A stretch of DNA of 64,000 nt, from the NCBI RefSeq assembly GCF_000342165.1, contig NZ_AMRV01000001.1, positions 496,001-560,000 on the forward strand. The letters are read 5' to 3'. The DNA is from Pacificimonas flava (GTDB taxonomy: Bacteria; Pseudomonadota; Alphaproteobacteria; Sphingomonadales; Sphingomonadaceae). The notes beneath the pieces were generated by a model. That model had not been told where the DNA came from. It ran no database searches and worked only from the letters and a program-made list of their open reading frames with translations. A program made the translations under genes and the position numbers. Shown piece after piece: positions 28,362-37,919 of this stretch (within the stretch, counting starts at the first letter, position 1; each line of letters starts with the position of its first letter).

Positions 28362-30339
28362 GCTTTTGATCGCCAATCGCGGGGAGATTGCAAGGCGCGT
28401 CATTCGCACCGCGCGGCGCATGGGCATCGAGACGGTTGCGGTCTATTCCGATGCCGACCGCGACGCGCCGCACGTGCGTGACGCCGACGAGGCCGTGCAC
28501 ATCGGTCCTGCCCCCGCGGCGGAGTCCTACTTGCGGATCGATCGGATCGTCGACGCCGCGAGGCGAACGGGTGCGGATGCAGTTCATCCGGGCTATGGAT
28601 TTCTGTCGGAAAACGCCGCCTTTGCGCGTGCTCTGTCCGAAGCGGGGATTCTCTTTGTGGGGCCGAAGGCCACGTCCATCGAACGCATGGGACTGAAGGA
28701 TGCTGCAAAAGCCCTGATGAAGAAGGCCGGGGTTCCCGTCACGCCGGGTTATCAGGGCGAGGACCAATCCTTGCAGCGTCTCGAAAAGGCGGCGCAGTCG
28801 GTCGGCTATCCCCTCCTGATCAAGGCGGTGGCCGGCGGCGGTGGCAAGGGCATGCGCCGCGTCGATAGCGAGGCGGAGTTCGCCGATGCGCTCATCGCTG
28901 CAAAGCGGGAGGGCGAAGCCAGCTTCGGCAACGACAATGTCCTTATCGAGAGGCTGATCCAGCGCCCCCGCCATGTCGAGGTTCAGGTGTTCGGCGACGC
29001 AAAGGGGAATGTCGTCCATCTGTTCGAACGCGACTGTTCTCTGCAGCGCCGGCATCAGAAGGTCGTCGAGGAAGCGCCCGCTCCGGGCCTGTCGCCGCGT
29101 ACCCGTCAGGCGCTTGGTGAAGCAGCGGTTCGGGCCGCAAAGGCGATCGACTATCTGGGCGCGGGCACGATCGAGTTCATTCTCGATACGGAAACGACCG
29201 ATGAGAATGGAGATAATCCGTTCTACTTCATGGAGATGAACACGCGTCTTCAGGTGGAGCATCCAGTCACGGAGCTCATCACCGGCACAGACCTTGTCGA
29301 ATGGCAGATTCGGGTCGCGCGCGGGGAATCTCTCCCCAAGTGTCAGGAAGAGCTTTCGGTCTCTGGCCATGCGGTCGAGGCCCGGCTCTATGCGGAGGAC
29401 CCGGCCACCGGCTTCCTGCCCTCCACAGGCCCCCTGGACCGGCTCGATTTCCCTCGCGAGTCCGGAGGCGTGCGCATCGACAGCGGCGTCGAGGAGGGCG
29501 GTGCCGTGACAGTGCATTACGACCCGATGATCGCCAAGGTCATCGCCTGCGGTCCCAGCCGCGACGCTGCGATCGATCGGCTCGTGTCGGCGCTCGACGC
29601 AACGATCGTCGAAGGTGTGAAGACGAATCGGGCGTTCCTCGCCCGGCTGATCGACGACGGGGAATTTCGCAGCGGCGCAGTTCATACCGGCCTCATTGAA
29701 CAGAGGCTGGAAGCGCTGACCGAACTGCCTGACGCTTCCGGGCCGGCGGCTGCAGTCGCCGCGCTTGCCCTGACACTTCCGCGCGGCAAAGCGGACGCGC
29801 CGACGCTCTTTTCGGACTTCCCCGGCTGGAGGATGAATCTGCCGGCCCGCCGCTACGTCGATCTCTTCCCCGAGGACGGCGAACCCATGCATCTGATGCT
29901 GGAGCGCGCGGATGGCGGCTACCGCGTCAGTGGTTGCGACAGTTCCGAAATGCTTAGCGGTCGCTGGCGCGACGATACTCATATCGAGGCCGTCGTGGAC
30001 GGAACGCCGATGCTTGCTATTGTGGTCTTCGATGAAGACTCGCTCGAGGTCCGTATCGGCGGAGAGGCCCGGCGCTATGGGACATCGGCTGCAGCGGTGG
30101 AGGGACCCGCGGGAGGCGACGGAAGCGTCGTGGCGCCCATGCCCGGCCGTGTCCTGAATCTGTTCGTCGAGAACGGCAAAATGGTCGAAGCGGGCGAACG
30201 GCTTCTGGTGCTGGAGGCGATGAAGATGGAGAACCGCCTGACGGCGCCCATCGGCGGCCGCGTTGTCGACCTCAGCATCACCGAGGGCAACCAGGTTAGC
30301 GAAGGTGCTGTCCTGCTGACGATAGAACCGGCTGACTGA
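28354..30339 (+). CDS. mccA: Methylcrotonyl-CoA carboxylase, biotin-carrying (alpha) subunit
   Basis: 661-residue subunit with biotin carboxylase and carrier domains. N-terminal KLLIANRGEIARRVI opens the carboxylase; GGGGKGMRRV is the glycine-rich ATP loop; EMNTRLQVEHPVTE is the catalytic segment. The biotinyl domain is at the C-terminus, with the lysine in EAMKMEN near residue 624. It activates CO2 on biotin for MccB. The start overlaps the previous gene by 8 bases (ATGCGTAA). Naming as methylcrotonyl-CoA type rests on context with mccB and isovaleryl-CoA dehydrogenase. Confidence 0.93.
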   Translation: MRKLLIANRGEIARRVIRTARRMGIETVAVYSDADRDAPHVRDADEAVHIGPAPAAESYLRIDRIVDAARRTGADAVHPGYGFLSENAAFARALSEAGILFVGPKATSIERMGLKDAAKALMKKAGVPVTPGYQGEDQSLQRLEKAAQSVGYPLLIKAVAGGGGKGMRRVDSEAEFADALIAAKREGEASFGNDNVLIERLIQRPRHVEVQVFGDAKGNVVHLFERDCSLQRRHQKVVEEAPAPGLSPRTRQALGEAAVRAAKAIDYLGAGTIEFILDTETTDENGDNPFYFMEMNTRLQVEHPVTELITGTDLVEWQIRVARGESLPKCQEELSVSGHAVEARLYAEDPATGFLPSTGPLDRLDFPRESGGVRIDSGVEEGGAVTVHYDPMIAKVIACGPSRDAAIDRLVSALDATIVEGVKTNRAFLARLIDDGEFRSGAVHTGLIEQRLEALTELPDASGPAAAVAALALTLPRGKADAPTLFSDFPGWRMNLPARRYVDLFPEDGEPMHLMLERADGGYRVSGCDSSEMLSGRWRDDTHIEAVVDGTPMLAIVVFDEDSLEVRIGGEARRYGTSAAAVEGPAGGDGSVVAPMPGRVLNLFVENGKMVEAGERLLVLEAMKMENRLTAPIGGRVVDLSITEGNQVSEGAVLLTIEPAD

Positions 30340-30386
30340 CCCCTGCCCCCACTACGGCGTTGTAGCCGCTTGAACATGCTTTGAAG

Positions 30387-31559
30387 ATGAGGACCAACGA
30401 CGTGAAGACCCTGCAATTCAATCACGGCGAGACCATCGACATGCTGCGCGACAGCGTACGTGGCTGGGCAAAGGACAATCTGGCGCCGCGCGCGGCCGAA
30501 ATCGATGCCACGAACCGCTTCCCGCGCGATCTCTGGCCGGCACTCGGAGACCTTGGACTGCACGGAATCACGGTGCCCGAGGCGTTTGGCGGAGCCGGGC
30601 TTGGCTATTTGGCGCATACCATCGCGATGGAGGAGATCAGCCGTGCATCCGCCTCGGTCGGGCTCAGCTACGGTGCGCACTCCAACCTTTGCATCAACCA
30701 GATCGCGCGCTGGGGCACCGACGCGCAGAAGCGGAAATATCTTCCGCCCCTGATTTCCGGCGAGCATGTCGGGTCCCTCGCCATGTCCGAACCCGGCGCC
30801 GGTTCGGACGTGGTGTCGATGAAACTGCGGGCCGAAAAGCGTAACGACCGTTACGTTCTCACCGGCAACAAGATGTGGATTACCAACGGTCCCGAGGCGA
30901 GCACGCTGGTCGTTTATGCGAAGACCGACCCGGCCGCCGGCCCGAAGGGTATCACCGCATTCCTGATCGAACGCGATATGCCCGGCTTCTCGACCGCGCA
31001 AAAGCTGGACAAGCTCGGGATGCGCGGATCCGACACTTGCGAACTGGTGTTCGAAAATTGCGAGGTGCCGTATGACAACGTCCTGGGTGAAGAAGGGCGC
31101 GGCGCCCAGGTCTTGATGTCCGGCCTCGATTACGAACGGGTCGTTCTGTCCGGTGGACCGCTCGGGATCATGCAAGCCTGCCTTGATGTGGTCATTCCCT
31201 ATGCCCACGAGCGCAAGCAGTTCGGAAAACCCATTGGCGAGTTCCAGCTCATGCAGGGAAAGATCGCGGACATGTATGTCGCGCTGAACACGGCCCGGGC
31301 CTATGTCTATGCCGTCGCGGAAGCGTGCGATCGGGGAGAAACCGCGCGCAAGGATGCCGCGGGTGCCATTCTCTATTCCGCCGAACAGGCAACCCGCTGC
31401 GCATTGGAGGCGATCCAGGCCCTCGGCGGCAATGGTTACATCAACGAATATCCAACCGGCCGATTGCTGCGCGACGCAAAACTGTATGAGATCGGCGCGG
31501 GTACGAGCGAAATCCGGCGCTACCTGATCGGGCGGGAGCTGTTCGAGGAAACCGCCTGA
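30387..31559 (+). CDS. liuA: Isovaleryl-CoA dehydrogenase
   Basis: Acyl-CoA dehydrogenase of about 390 residues that oxidises isovaleryl-CoA to 3-methylcrotonyl-CoA, the substrate of Mcc[17 protein letters not shown] and the [12 protein letters not shown] flavin segment match the isovaleryl-CoA subgroup, as does [16 protein letters not shown], which holds the catalytic Glu. Two starts are possible: ATG 30387, or GTG 30402 with AGGA at 8 bases, which gives the better ribosome site. The gene follows mccA by 47 bases. Flavin electrons go to ETF, not in the window. Confidence 0.94.
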   Translation: MRTNDVKTLQFNHGETIDMLRDSVRGWAKDNLAPRAAEIDATNRFPRDLWPALGDLGLHGITVPEAFGGAGLGYLAHTIAMEEISRASASVGLSYGAHSNLCINQIARWGTDAQKRKYLPPLISGEHVGSLAMSEPGAGSDVVSMKLRAEKRNDRYVLTGNKMWITNGPEASTLVVYAKTDPAAGPKGITAFLIERDMPGFSTAQKLDKLGMRGSDTCELVFENCEVPYDNVLGEEGRGAQVLMSGLDYERVVLSGGPLGIMQACLDVVIPYAHERKQFGKPIGEFQLMQGKIADMYVALNTARAYVYAVAEACDRGETARKDAAGAILYSAEQATRCALEAIQALGGNGYINEYPTGRLLRDAKLYEIGAGTSEIRRYLIGRELFEETA

Positions 31560-31590
31560 TCATTGGGCGCAATGGGGGCAGAAAACAGAA

Positions 31591-31623
31591 AGGGCGCCCG
31601 CCTTCGCAATGAGGACGACGCCC
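31591..31623 (-). terminator. Possible terminator between convergent liuA and fabZ
   Basis: AGGGCG (31591) and CGCCC (31619-31623) form a short stem with a long loop; on the minus strand the hairpin is followed by a T-rich stretch (TTTCTGTTTT). The stem is weak, so this is tentative. Confidence 0.38.
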
Positions 31624-31656
31624 GTTCCTGAGCTGAACTGAACGCGCGCGAGCGGC

Positions 31657-32112
31657 TCAGGCGTCGGCAATCATTGCCGTGAAACTCGCCTCAGCTGTGG
31701 TCCTGCCATCGACCGAAGCCTTGCCGGCGAACTTGCACACTTTCGCCCGCTGTTGCACGAACGCGACATCGAGATGGAGAAGGCAGCCCGGCTCGACGGG
31801 CGCTCGGAATTTCGCCGCCTCGATGGCCATGAAGTAGACGAGCTTGCCCTCCGCCTCCGAACCCAACGTCTTCATCGCAAGGATGCCGGCGGCCTGAGCT
31901 AGCGCCTCTACCTGCAGGACGCCCGGCATGATCGGACGGCCGGGGAAATGCCCCTGAAAGAAGGGCTCGTTCATCGTCACGCCCTTCACGGCGCGAATGG
32001 TCTCCCCCTTCGTCAGGGTCTCGACCCGATCGACAAGCAACATGGGATAGCGATGCGGCAGTGCGCCGACGATCTCCTGAATCGTCAGCGCACCCAGTTC
32101 TTCCTGACCCAC
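31657..32112 (-). CDS. fabZ: 3-hydroxyacyl-ACP dehydratase
   Basis: 151-residue hotdog-fold dehydratase of type II fatty acid synthesis. The catalytic His55 is in [13 protein letters not shown] and Glu69 in [20 protein letters not shown] opens the protein. It is 6 bases downstream of skp. In gammaproteobacteria this position is followed by lpxA and lpxB and preceded by lpxD; neither is here. Confidence 0.96.
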   Translation of the reverse strand: MGQEELGALTIQEIVGALPHRYPMLLVDRVETLTKGETIRAVKGVTMNEPFFQGHFPGRPIMPGVLQVEALAQAAGILAMKTLGSEAEGKLVYFMAIEAAKFRAPVEPGCLLHLDVAFVQQRAKVCKFAGKASVDGRTTAEASFTAMIADA

Positions 32113-32118
32113 GGAAAC

Positions 32119-32757
32119 TTACTGCTGCGGCTGTGCCGGCTGCTGGGATTGGCGTGCCGCCTGCAGGGTCTGGCCAGGCTGCCAGCCCTGCGGCGGCGCC
32201 GTCTGCACGCTCTGGACGAGCGAATTCAGCTGCGCCACCGTCTCGTCGGTCAGGTTGGCTGCAGCGGGATCGGCGGCGAGCACGGCGGCTTCCGGACGCA
32301 GCACGATGCCGACGCCGGCCTGCTGCATCGCCGCGCGCACGGCAGCGGTCAACTGCACCTGCACCTGCTCCGCAGCATAGGCCTGGGCGAGACTGATCGG
32401 CTGCTCCAGTGTGCCAAGCTCTTGCTGGGCCGCCTGCTGCACCTGCTGAATCTGCTGCGCCTGCTGCCGCAGCGCGTTCTGGTCGGCATTTTCCTGCGAA
32501 GCGGTCTGCTGATAGGTCTGCTGCAGGCCCTGAAGCTGCGTTTGCAGGGCCTGACGGCGCGTGTCGATCTGCTGGATCTGCGAGGCATATTGCTGACGGA
32601 TTGCCTGCACGGCGTTCTGATAGGCCTGGCTCTGGACGATCGCACCCTCCACATCGACGATGGCGACGGACTGCACCTGCGCCGCGACCGGAGCGGCGAC
32701 GGAAAGCGAAGCGGAAGCCAGCGCGGCGGCACCGGCAAGAATCTTCAAAGTCTTCAT
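32119..32757 (-). CDS. skp: Skp/OmpH-family periplasmic chaperone, glutamine-rich
   Basis: 212-residue protein with a signal peptide (residues 1-26, VAAPVAAQ) and a long coiled-coil middle (about residues 45-130). It should hold unfolded outer-membrane proteins in the periplasm for the BAM complex. The coiled coil is very rich in Gln and Ala and poor in Lys, unlike the basic enteric Skp; a Pro- and Gln-rich tail follows. Its start codon shares one base with the bamA stop codon. Confidence 0.85.
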   Translation of the reverse strand: MKTLKILAGAAALASASLSVAAPVAAQVQSVAIVDVEGAIVQSQAYQNAVQAIRQQYASQIQQIDTRRQALQTQLQGLQQTYQQTASQENADQNALRQQAQQIQQVQQAAQQELGTLEQPISLAQAYAAEQVQVQLTAAVRAAMQQAGVGIVLRPEAAVLAADPAAANLTDETVAQLNSLVQSVQTAPPQGWQPGQTLQAARQSQQPAQPQQ

Positions 32758-35594
32758 TAGAACGTGGTTCCTACATTGAATTGGAAGAGTTGGGTATCGT
32801 CACCCTCCTGCTTGACGATAGCCTTGGCGAGATCGAAGCGGAACGGGCCGAAGGGCGAGTTCCAGCTTGTGCCGATGCCGACGGACACGCGGGGGCTGGG
32901 CGAATCGCCGAAGAAGCGCTCCTCGACGCCGGGGGAGCCGACGACGACCTCGTTTCCGTCCTCGTCGATGAATGTCCGCTCGATAACCGGCTGATTGATA
33001 AGCTGGGTGCTGGGATCGAAGTCGACGTCCCACAGTGCACCGACATCGACGAACAGCGACGGGCGGATGCCCATCTCAGACAGACCCTGGCTGATCGGCA
33101 CCTGCAATTCCGCGCGGCCGAGATAGTAGGCCTCGCCGCCAAGCGCATCGTCCTGCCGGCGGCGGCTGTCGTCCTGCAGCACGACAAAGCCGGGTTCGCC
33201 GTTCAGGTTCGGGACGGGAATCGCACCGGGCGTATCCTCTGTCGCCTCCTGATAGTAGCGCCGGATGACGCGTGGACCGAGACCGCGAATGTCGAAGCCG
33301 CGCATGCGCGGTTCGCCCAGGAAGAAGCGGTCGTTGATACGAATATCGTCGCCGCCATAACCTGCGATGAAACCGCCCTCGATGCCGAGATTGAAGATGA
33401 AGTTGGAGCGGCCCACCCGCCAATATTTGTCCGCGTCGACGGTCGTGCGGAGATATTTGATGCCGCCAAGACCCGCCACATCCTGGCTAAGGACAACGCG
33501 CTGTCCCCGCGTCGGGCGGATTCGGTTGTCGGTGTTGTCGAAAGCAACGCTGAACCCGATGGACGATGTCAGACGGTTGCCCAGTGCATCGCAGAGGAAG
33601 CGGCCGGCGCGAAGCGGATCGCACTCGTCGTCATCGAGCGATCCGGAACCATCGAAATCGCTGAAATAAACTCCGCGATCGAGCGTGATGTCGTCGACCT
33701 GAAGATTGTAACGCAGCGACGCCGACCAGAATTCCGTGATCGGGAAGCCGGTGCGGACCTGGCCGCCCGTCGTCGACTGCTCATAGGTCGATTGGCGATC
33801 GCTGTTGCGGAAGTTGAAGCTGTTCAGGTCTCGGCGGAAAAGATCGACGCCAAGCGCAAGGTTGCGGTCGAAGAGATAGGGCTCGGTAAAGCCGAGCTGC
33901 ACGGACTTCGAGTAACTCGAATAGTTGACCGAGGCGCGCAGCTCCTGGCCGAGACCGCGAAAGTTCTTCTGGCGAATGGATCCGCTGACCAGAAACCGTT
34001 CCAGACTGGAGAAGCCGGCGGAAAGCTGAAGCTCGCCAGTGGCCTGCTCCTGGGCGTTGACCTCCAGAATGACCTTGTCCGGACCGCTACCCTGCTTCTG
34101 TTCGATCGCCAGATCTTCCTGGAAGAAGCCCAGCGAGCGGATGCGCGCTTCCGAACGCTTGACGAGGAAGCTGTTGAATGCATCGCCCTCGACCAGACGA
34201 AACTCGCGGCGAACCACGCGGTCCTTGGTGATGACGTTGCCATTGATGTCGATCCGCTCGACATAGACGCGCGGCGCCTCTCGAATTACGAAGACGACAT
34301 CCATCGTCAGGTCTTCGCGGTTGCGCGTGAACTGCGGCTGCACGTCGGCAAAGGCATAGCCCAACAGGCCCGCCGTTTCCTGCATGCGGTCGATCGCGTC
34401 CTCGATCAGCTTCGCATTGTACGGATCGCCGGACCGAATACCGAGGAGCGACTGGAACGCCTTCTCGTCGATGTCGCGAATCTCGGATTCCAGCCCGACC
34501 TCGCCGAAATCGTAGCGCTCGCCCTCATCGACCACATAGGTGATGACGAAATCTTCGTTGTTCGGAGTGAGCTCGGCAACCGAGGAAACAACACGAAAGT
34601 CGGCATAGCCCTCGGTCAGGTAGAACTGGCGGAGAACCTGCTGGTCATAGGCGGATCGATCGGGGTCGTACGTATCGTTCGAAGTGAAGATGCGATACCA
34701 CTTGGCTTCCTTCGTCGCCATTTCGCCGCGAAGCTCGCCGTCGGAAAACTTCTCGTTACCGATGATGTTGATGCTGCGAACCTTGGACTTCGGACCCTCG
34801 GTGATCTTGAAGACCACATCGACCCGGTTCTGGTCGAGCGGCACGATCAGCGGTTCGACGGAAGCCGAGAAGCGCCCTTGGCGCCGGTAGAGTTCGGTGA
34901 TCCGGGCGACATCGCTACGCGCCTTCGCGCGCGTGAAGATCTGCCGCGGCGCCAGGCGGATCTCCGGCGCGATCTTATCGTCCTTCAGCCGCCGGTTGTC
35001 CTCGAGAATGATGCGGTTGACGACCGGGTTTTCGCGCACGTTGATCACCAGATCGCCGTTCCGGTCGGTGATGGTGGCGTCGGCGAAGAGGGAGGTATCG
35101 AAAAGCGCCTTTAGCGCCTGGTCAAGACGGTTACGGTCATACGTGTCGCCTGCGGAAAGCCCCGTATAGGATGCAACCGTCTCCGGCTCGATGCGTTCGC
35201 TGCCCCGGATGGTGATGGACCGCACGGTGCGCGTTTCCTGTGCATTCGCAGCAGGCGTCGCGATGTCGGCGGCGTTCGTCGCCGGAGCCGGCGAATTTAT
35301 CGGCGCAGATACGGGCGCAGGTTCTGAAATCGGAGCGGACGCTGTGGAGCCGACTGTACCCGGAACCACCAGGTCGCCGCTCGCCCCGGCATCCGGAGAT
35401 ACGGGGGGTTGAGGCTGCGCCGGATTGGGATCGGGAGCGGACTCCTCGAACGCGGTGCCCGCCGTACCCGCATCCTGTGCATAGGCCGGTACCGAGAGCG
35501 CGAACGGCGCTGCGCCCATCAGAAGGATCGACACGGCCCGTGACCGCGTTTCGGCAAAACCGTTGATCAAACCAGTATACCCTTTTTCACCCAT
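32757..35594 (-). CDS. bamA: Outer membrane protein assembly factor BamA
   Basis: 945-residue Omp85 protein. Signal peptide ends near residue 39 (PAYAQ). A Pro/Ala/Ser-rich linker of about 90 residues precedes five POTRA domains (from VRSITIRGSERIEPETV) and the C-terminal barrel, which ends in a phenylalanine (NVGTTF) as outer-membrane barrels do. The VRGF-like loop motif is seen as MRGFDIRGLGPR. A DFDGSGSLDDDE loop at about residues 645-656 matches an EF-hand calcium loop and is followed by two cysteines. It is larger than enteric BamA (about 810). It lies 19 bases after rseP and overlaps skp by 1 base. Confidence 0.96.
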   Translation of the reverse strand: MGEKGYTGLINGFAETRSRAVSILLMGAAPFALSVPAYAQDAGTAGTAFEESAPDPNPAQPQPPVSPDAGASGDLVVPGTVGSTASAPISEPAPVSAPINSPAPATNAADIATPAANAQETRTVRSITIRGSERIEPETVASYTGLSAGDTYDRNRLDQALKALFDTSLFADATITDRNGDLVINVRENPVVNRIILEDNRRLKDDKIAPEIRLAPRQIFTRAKARSDVARITELYRRQGRFSASVEPLIVPLDQNRVDVVFKITEGPKSKVRSINIIGNEKFSDGELRGEMATKEAKWYRIFTSNDTYDPDRSAYDQQVLRQFYLTEGYADFRVVSSVAELTPNNEDFVITYVVDEGERYDFGEVGLESEIRDIDEKAFQSLLGIRSGDPYNAKLIEDAIDRMQETAGLLGYAFADVQPQFTRNREDLTMDVVFVIREAPRVYVERIDINGNVITKDRVVRREFRLVEGDAFNSFLVKRSEARIRSLGFFQEDLAIEQKQGSGPDKVILEVNAQEQATGELQLSAGFSSLERFLVSGSIRQKNFRGLGQELRASVNYSSYSKSVQLGFTEPYLFDRNLALGVDLFRRDLNSFNFRNSDRQSTYEQSTTGGQVRTGFPITEFWSASLRYNLQVDDITLDRGVYFSDFDGSGSLDDDECDPLRAGRFLCDALGNRLTSSIGFSVAFDNTDNRIRPTRGQRVVLSQDVAGLGGIKYLRTTVDADKYWRVGRSNFIFNLGIEGGFIAGYGGDDIRINDRFFLGEPRMRGFDIRGLGPRVIRRYYQEATEDTPGAIPVPNLNGEPGFVVLQDDSRRRQDDALGGEAYYLGRAELQVPISQGLSEMGIRPSLFVDVGALWDVDFDPSTQLINQPVIERTFIDEDGNEVVVGSPGVEERFFGDSPSPRVSVGIGTSWNSPFGPFRFDLAKAIVKQEGDDTQLFQFNVGTTF

Positions 35595-35613
35595 ACGCCT
35601 GACCAGCGTGACG

Positions 35614-36759
35614 TCACCCGAACAATTTCAGCGCGCTCTGCCACACGCCAAAGGAGGCCAGATCGTTCACCGTCACGACGAGCATGAAAGAGATCACGAG
35701 CGCGAAGCCTGCCATGAATGCCCATTGTTGAGCCTGTTCGGGCAGTGGACGCCCGCGAATGCCCTCGGCTGCATAAAGGGCTAGATGCCCGCCGTCGAGC
35801 ATTGGAATGGGCAGCAAGTTGATGAAGCCCAGGTTTATTGAAATGAGCGCCATCAAACTGATGAAGGCCGGAGGTCCCGCTGTGGCGACCTCGCCCGAAA
35901 TCTTCGCGATTTTCAGGGGGCCGCCCAGCTCCTTCACGCTCCGGTCCCCAGCAATCAGATAGCCGAGAAGATCGACCATGGAGCGTACGACGCGAAATGT
36001 CTGCTCCGTGCCCAGGACCAAGGCCTCGCCGGGACCGACGGACCGCTCCTCGACCTCCTGCGTCGAAACGACGCCGAGCTGGCCGACCCGCCCCTCATTG
36101 CCGAAGGCGTCCGTCACCGTCACGACCTTCGGCGTCAGCACCGCCGTGAAGCGGGCATCGCCTCGCACATAGGATATTTCGGTGCTGTTCCCCGGATTCA
36201 GCGTGACTTCCCCCACAAGCTCCTGGAAGCTCTCGATCTCCCGACCGCCGAAGGCAATGATCCGGTCGCCGGACTGCAGGCCCGCCTCGGCAGCCGCGCT
36301 GTCCGGCATCACTTCGGCCACGACCGGCGGCCGAAAGGAATGCCCATAGATCAGCAGAAACGCCGCGAAGATCAGGATGGCGAACAGGAAGTTGATCAGC
36401 GGCCCCGCCACCACGATCAGCGCGCGCTGCCACAAGGGTTTGAAGGCAAAATACTGGTCCCGCTGCTCCTCGGGAATATCGTCCAGCCCTTGCGATCCGG
36501 CGCCGGCGGCGTTCGCGTCCCCGGCAAACTTGACATAGCCGCCCAGCGGCAGCGCCGCGACCTGCCACACGGTCCCGCGCTTGTCGGTCCAGCTTGCGAT
36601 CCGCTTGCCGAAACCGAGGGAGAAGCTGTCGATCCGCGTTCCGAAGGCCCGGCCCATCAGATAATGCCCGAATTCATGCACCGCGACGAGCGGCCCGATC
36701 ATGAGCACGAACATGAGGACGGTGAACAGAAAACCGGGCTGTTCGATGGCACCGGTCAT
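35614..36759 (-). CDS. rseP: RIP metalloprotease (RseP/MmpA)
   Basis: 381-residue site-2 protease that cuts transmembrane substrates. HEFGH (H28, E29, H32) lies in the first membrane segment; a single PDZ domain (residues about 130-215) follows, then further membrane segments with the NLLPIPMLDGGHL metal-binding motif. One PDZ domain, as in Caulobacter MmpA, distinguishes it from the two-PDZ enteric RseP. The ATG at 36759 overlaps the dxr stop by 4 bases. Likely roles are envelope stress signalling or signal-peptide clearance. Confidence 0.94.
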   Translation of the reverse strand: MTGAIEQPGFLFTVLMFVLMIGPLVAVHEFGHYLMGRAFGTRIDSFSLGFGKRIASWTDKRGTVWQVAALPLGGYVKFAGDANAAGAGSQGLDDIPEEQRDQYFAFKPLWQRALIVVAGPLINFLFAILIFAAFLLIYGHSFRPPVVAEVMPDSAAAEAGLQSGDRIIAFGGREIESFQELVGEVTLNPGNSTEISYVRGDARFTAVLTPKVVTVTDAFGNEGRVGQLGVVSTQEVEERSVGPGEALVLGTEQTFRVVRSMVDLLGYLIAGDRSVKELGGPLKIAKISGEVATAGPPAFISLMALISINLGFINLLPIPMLDGGHLALYAAEGIRGRPLPEQAQQWAFMAGFALVISFMLVVTVNDLASFGVWQSALKLFG

Positions 36760-37919
36760 GCGCGTTTCTCCCATTCGTCCGCGATGCGCGCCGCTACCGA
36801 ACGCGCCCGCGCGTCGCAATCGACGACCTCGTCAAGGTGGCCGGCGGGGCAGTTCCCGACCGCGGCCAGCGTTTCTTCGCACAGCGCCGGAATATCGAGA
36901 AAGCCGATGCGGCGATCCAAAAAACGTTCCACGGCCACCTCGTTAGAGGCATTCAGCACAACAGGAGATGAACCGCCTGCCCTCAGCGCGGCCCGGGCCA
37001 GCCGAAGAGCTGGAAAGCGGCGCTCGTCTGCGGCCTCGAACGTCAGCTTGGCTGCCGCGATCATGTCCAGCTTTTCCGCCGGCGTCTCAATTCGGTCCGG
37101 ATAGGCCATGGCATAGGCGATGGGCGTCTTCATGTCGGGCGTGCCGAGCTGCGCGAGGAGCGAACCGTCGACATATTCGACGAACGAATGAACGATCGAC
37201 TGCGGATGCACGACGATGTCGATCTGCGGCTCTGCGATCGGAAAAAGCCGTTCCGCCTCGATCATCTCGAGGCCCTTGTTCATCAGCGTCGCGCTGTCGA
37301 CGGAGATTTTCGCGCCCATCGACCAGACGGGGTGAGCAACGGCCTGTTCGGGCGTGACGCTACGCATATCCTCGGTCGACATCTGCCGGAACGGTCCGCC
37401 GCTGGCCGTCAGAATGATGCGGGCGACGCGTTCGGGACGCTCGAAATCGAACACCTGAAAGATCGCGTTGTGTTCGCTGTCCACGGGCAGCAAACGGGCG
37501 CCCGAACGCGCTGCAGCCGCCAGGATCAACGGTCCGGCGCAAACAAGCGCCTCCTTATTGGCGATCGCGATGATACCCCCGCGCTCTGCCGCGCGGAGCG
37601 TGGGAAGAAGCCCCGCCGCGCCAACGATGGCCGCCAACGTCACTTCGACGGGCCGCGACGCGGCCTCCACCAGCGCCGCCCGCCCGGCGGATACCTCCAC
37701 TCCGGTTCCCGCGAGGGCCTGGACCAGTTCATCCCGCTTGCTTTCGTCGCAAATGACGACGTGACGCGCGCCGCATTGCCCTGCAAGCTCCGCCAGACGC
37801 TTGGCATTGGTGTTCGCGGTCAGCGTATCGACCTGCCACCGCGCAGGATCGTGCGCAATCAGGGCAAGCGCCGCTTCGCCGACCGATCCGGTGGCACCAA
37901 AAATCGTCACGCTACGCAT
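36756..37919 (-). CDS. dxr: 1-deoxy-D-xylulose 5-phosphate reductoisomerase
   Basis: 387-residue enzyme making 2-C-methyl-D-erythritol 4-phosphate, the committed step of the non-mevalonate isoprenoid pathway. The NADPH motif GATGSVGEAAL is at residues 8-18; the metal and substrate segment PVDSEHNAIFQ and the C-terminal NASNEVAVERFLDRRIGF are present. It is coupled with cdsA (1-base overlap) and rseP (4-base overlap). Confidence 0.97.
   Translation of the reverse strand: MRSVTIFGATGSVGEAALALIAHDPARWQVDTLTANTNAKRLAELAGQCGARHVVICDESKRDELVQALAGTGVEVSAGRAALVEAASRPVEVTLAAIVGAAGLLPTLRAAERGGIIAIANKEALVCAGPLILAAAARSGARLLPVDSEHNAIFQVFDFERPERVARIILTASGGPFRQMSTEDMRSVTPEQAVAHPVWSMGAKISVDSATLMNKGLEMIEAERLFPIAEPQIDIVVHPQSIVHSFVEYVDGSLLAQLGTPDMKTPIAYAMAYPDRIETPAEKLDMIAAAKLTFEAADERRFPALRLARAALRAGGSSPVVLNASNEVAVERFLDRRIGFLDIPALCEETLAAVGNCPAGHLDEVVDCDARARSVAARIADEWEKRA

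Noticed and set aside
28237-29982. Open frame antisense to mccA
   Set aside because: Covers the biotin carboxylase domain in the wrong strand and shows no family similarity.
32409-35114. Open frame of about 900 codons antisense to bamA and skp
   Set aside because: It lacks known domains and runs across the bamA/skp junction, while the minus-strand proteins have signal peptides and clear motifs.
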